From: CBFFRJ01 sp051486985 | Lineage (GTDB): Bacteria; Pseudomonadota; Gammaproteobacteria; Enterobacterales; Enterobacteriaceae | Assembly (NCBI RefSeq): GCF_051486985.1 | Contig: NZ_JAHVDV010000030.1 | Location: 1-64,000 of the forward strand | Direction: 5' to 3' | DNA: 64,000 bases | Shown here: positions 63,477 to 64,000 of the stretch, one piece after another | Layout of the letters: every line of letters begins with the position of its first letter | Position numbering within the stretch: position 1 is the stretch's first letter | Made by a program: the position numbers and the translations under genes | The notes under the pieces: generated by a model | Told to the model about the DNA's origin: nothing | Databases searched by the model: none | Seen by the model: the letters and a program-made list of their open reading frames with translations, nothing else

Positions 63477-63496
63477 GCGGAGGATCTCTCCTCCGC
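63477..63496 (-). terminator. Terminator after the MetQ/NlpA-type gene
   Basis: On the minus strand a perfect 8-bp stem (gcggagga / tcctccgc) with a 4-nt loop is followed by TGTTTTT, 11 nt past the stop codon. Confidence 0.85.
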
Positions 63497-63507
63497 CTGA
63501 GGGGCAA

Positions 63508-64000
63508 TTAGTTGTTAACCGGAATGACAGCACCTTTATATTTGGTGCGGATCCACTCCTGAATCTCTTTGGAGTGCAGCACGTTCACCAGGGCTACGAT
63601 ATCTTTTTTCTTCTCGTCGCCACGGTGCACGGTGATGATGTTGGCATACGGGTTGTTCTCGCCGCTTTCAACCGCAATCGGATCTTTCACCGGATCCAGA
63701 CCCGCATCGATGGCGTAGTTGGCGTTGATGACCACCGCGTCACCTTCGTCGTTGTTATACATCTGCGGCAGCAGAGCCGCTTCGACGTTCGGCAGGAACT
63801 GCAGCTTTTTCGGGTTTTCCACGATGTCGCTGATGCGCGCAGTCACTTTATCCACGCCCGGTTTCAGCTTGATCACGCCCTCTTTTTCGAAAATAGAGAG
63901 GATACGACCTTCTTCTGAGACCGCATCACGCATGATGACTTTGCCACCCTGCGGCAGGTCTTTCAGAGACTTATGCTTTTTGGAGTAGATGCCAATTGGC
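63508..64000 (-). CDS. MetQ/NlpA-family substrate-binding lipoprotein, C-terminal part (cut by window edge)
   Basis: The frame enters from the right edge and ends at TAA (63508). The 163 or so visible residues (PIGIYSKKHKSLKDL through YKGAVIPVNN) align with the second half of MetQ/NlpA-type binding proteins of methionine ABC importers. Shared features are the SKKxKSL segment, the DIVENPKKL region and VINANYA. It differs clearly from E. coli MetQ, so it is a paralogue whose ligand is unknown. The signal peptide and any ABC partner genes lie outside the window. Confidence 0.88.
   Translation of the reverse strand, partial: PIGIYSKKHKSLKDLPQGGKVIMRDAVSEEGRILSIFEKEGVIKLKPGVDKVTARISDIVENPKKLQFLPNVEAALLPQMYNNDEGDAVVINANYAIDAGLDPVKDPIAVESGENNPYANIITVHRGDEKKKDIVALVNVLHSKEIQEWIRTKYKGAVIPVNN

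Overview
The window is chromosomal DNA from a member of the Enterobacteriaceae. Almost every protein closely resembles its Escherichia coli K-12 counterpart, and gene order follows the E. coli segment from gudD to yqeF. Two E. coli loci are missing from their usual places (the fuc operon between xni and rlmM, and araE between ygeA and kduD). A beta-glucoside PTS cluster, which E. coli lacks here, sits between galR and lysA. This fits an Enterobacter, Lelliottia, Leclercia or Kosakonia-like genome; the genus is an inference, and no rRNA is present to settle it.

Layout. Positions 1-2937: glucarate genes gudP-gudX-gudD (minus strand). 3433-6213: yqcA-truC-yqcC, the CsrB regulatory RNA with its distant UvrY box, and syd. 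6283-12653 (plus strand): queF, ppnN, sdaC-sdaB and xni. 12703-15724: rlmM-ygdD, then gcvA divergent from the GcvB RNA, and ygdI. 15917-21728: csdA-csdE facing tcdA, mltA, three tandem initiator tRNA genes, an array of 129-bp repeats, and amiC. 21960-38863: argA with two ARG boxes, the recC-ptrA-recB-recD locus, the pseudopilin cluster ppdA-ppdB-ygdB-ppdC, and thyA-lgt. 39102-48947: ptsP-rppH, a cluster of DnaA boxes, mutH, ygdQ, ygdR, tas and lplT-aas. 48948-50567: the OmrA and OmrB RNAs and galR. 50564-56249: the accessory cluster (PTS IIC, GH1 phospho-beta-glucosidase, PTS IIB, a UxuR-like GntR regulator, a GNAT protein, and a divergent LacI-type regulator). 56461-64000: lysA/lysR, ygeA, kduI-kduD, a 940-bp gap with two small ORF candidates, yqeF, and the end of a MetQ/NlpA-type lipoprotein gene.

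How the genes fit together. Four conserved small RNAs (CsrB, GcvB, OmrA, OmrB) lie in the gaps beside their usual neighbours. DNA repair and recombination are prominent (RecBCD, MutH, Xni). Several units join transport and catabolism: GudP with GudX/GudD, SdaC with SdaB, the PTS with GH1, and KduI with KduD. The least expected part is the galR-lysA insertion. Its promoter region carries a perfect TTGGTATACCAA palindrome, two imperfect copies and a CRP-like site, so the hexuronate-type GntR regulator encoded in the same operon probably controls it. No EIIA gene is present in the cluster.

The annotation was made by reading alone. Gene names rest on remembered similarity to E. coli proteins; promoters and operators are motif matches without experimental support.
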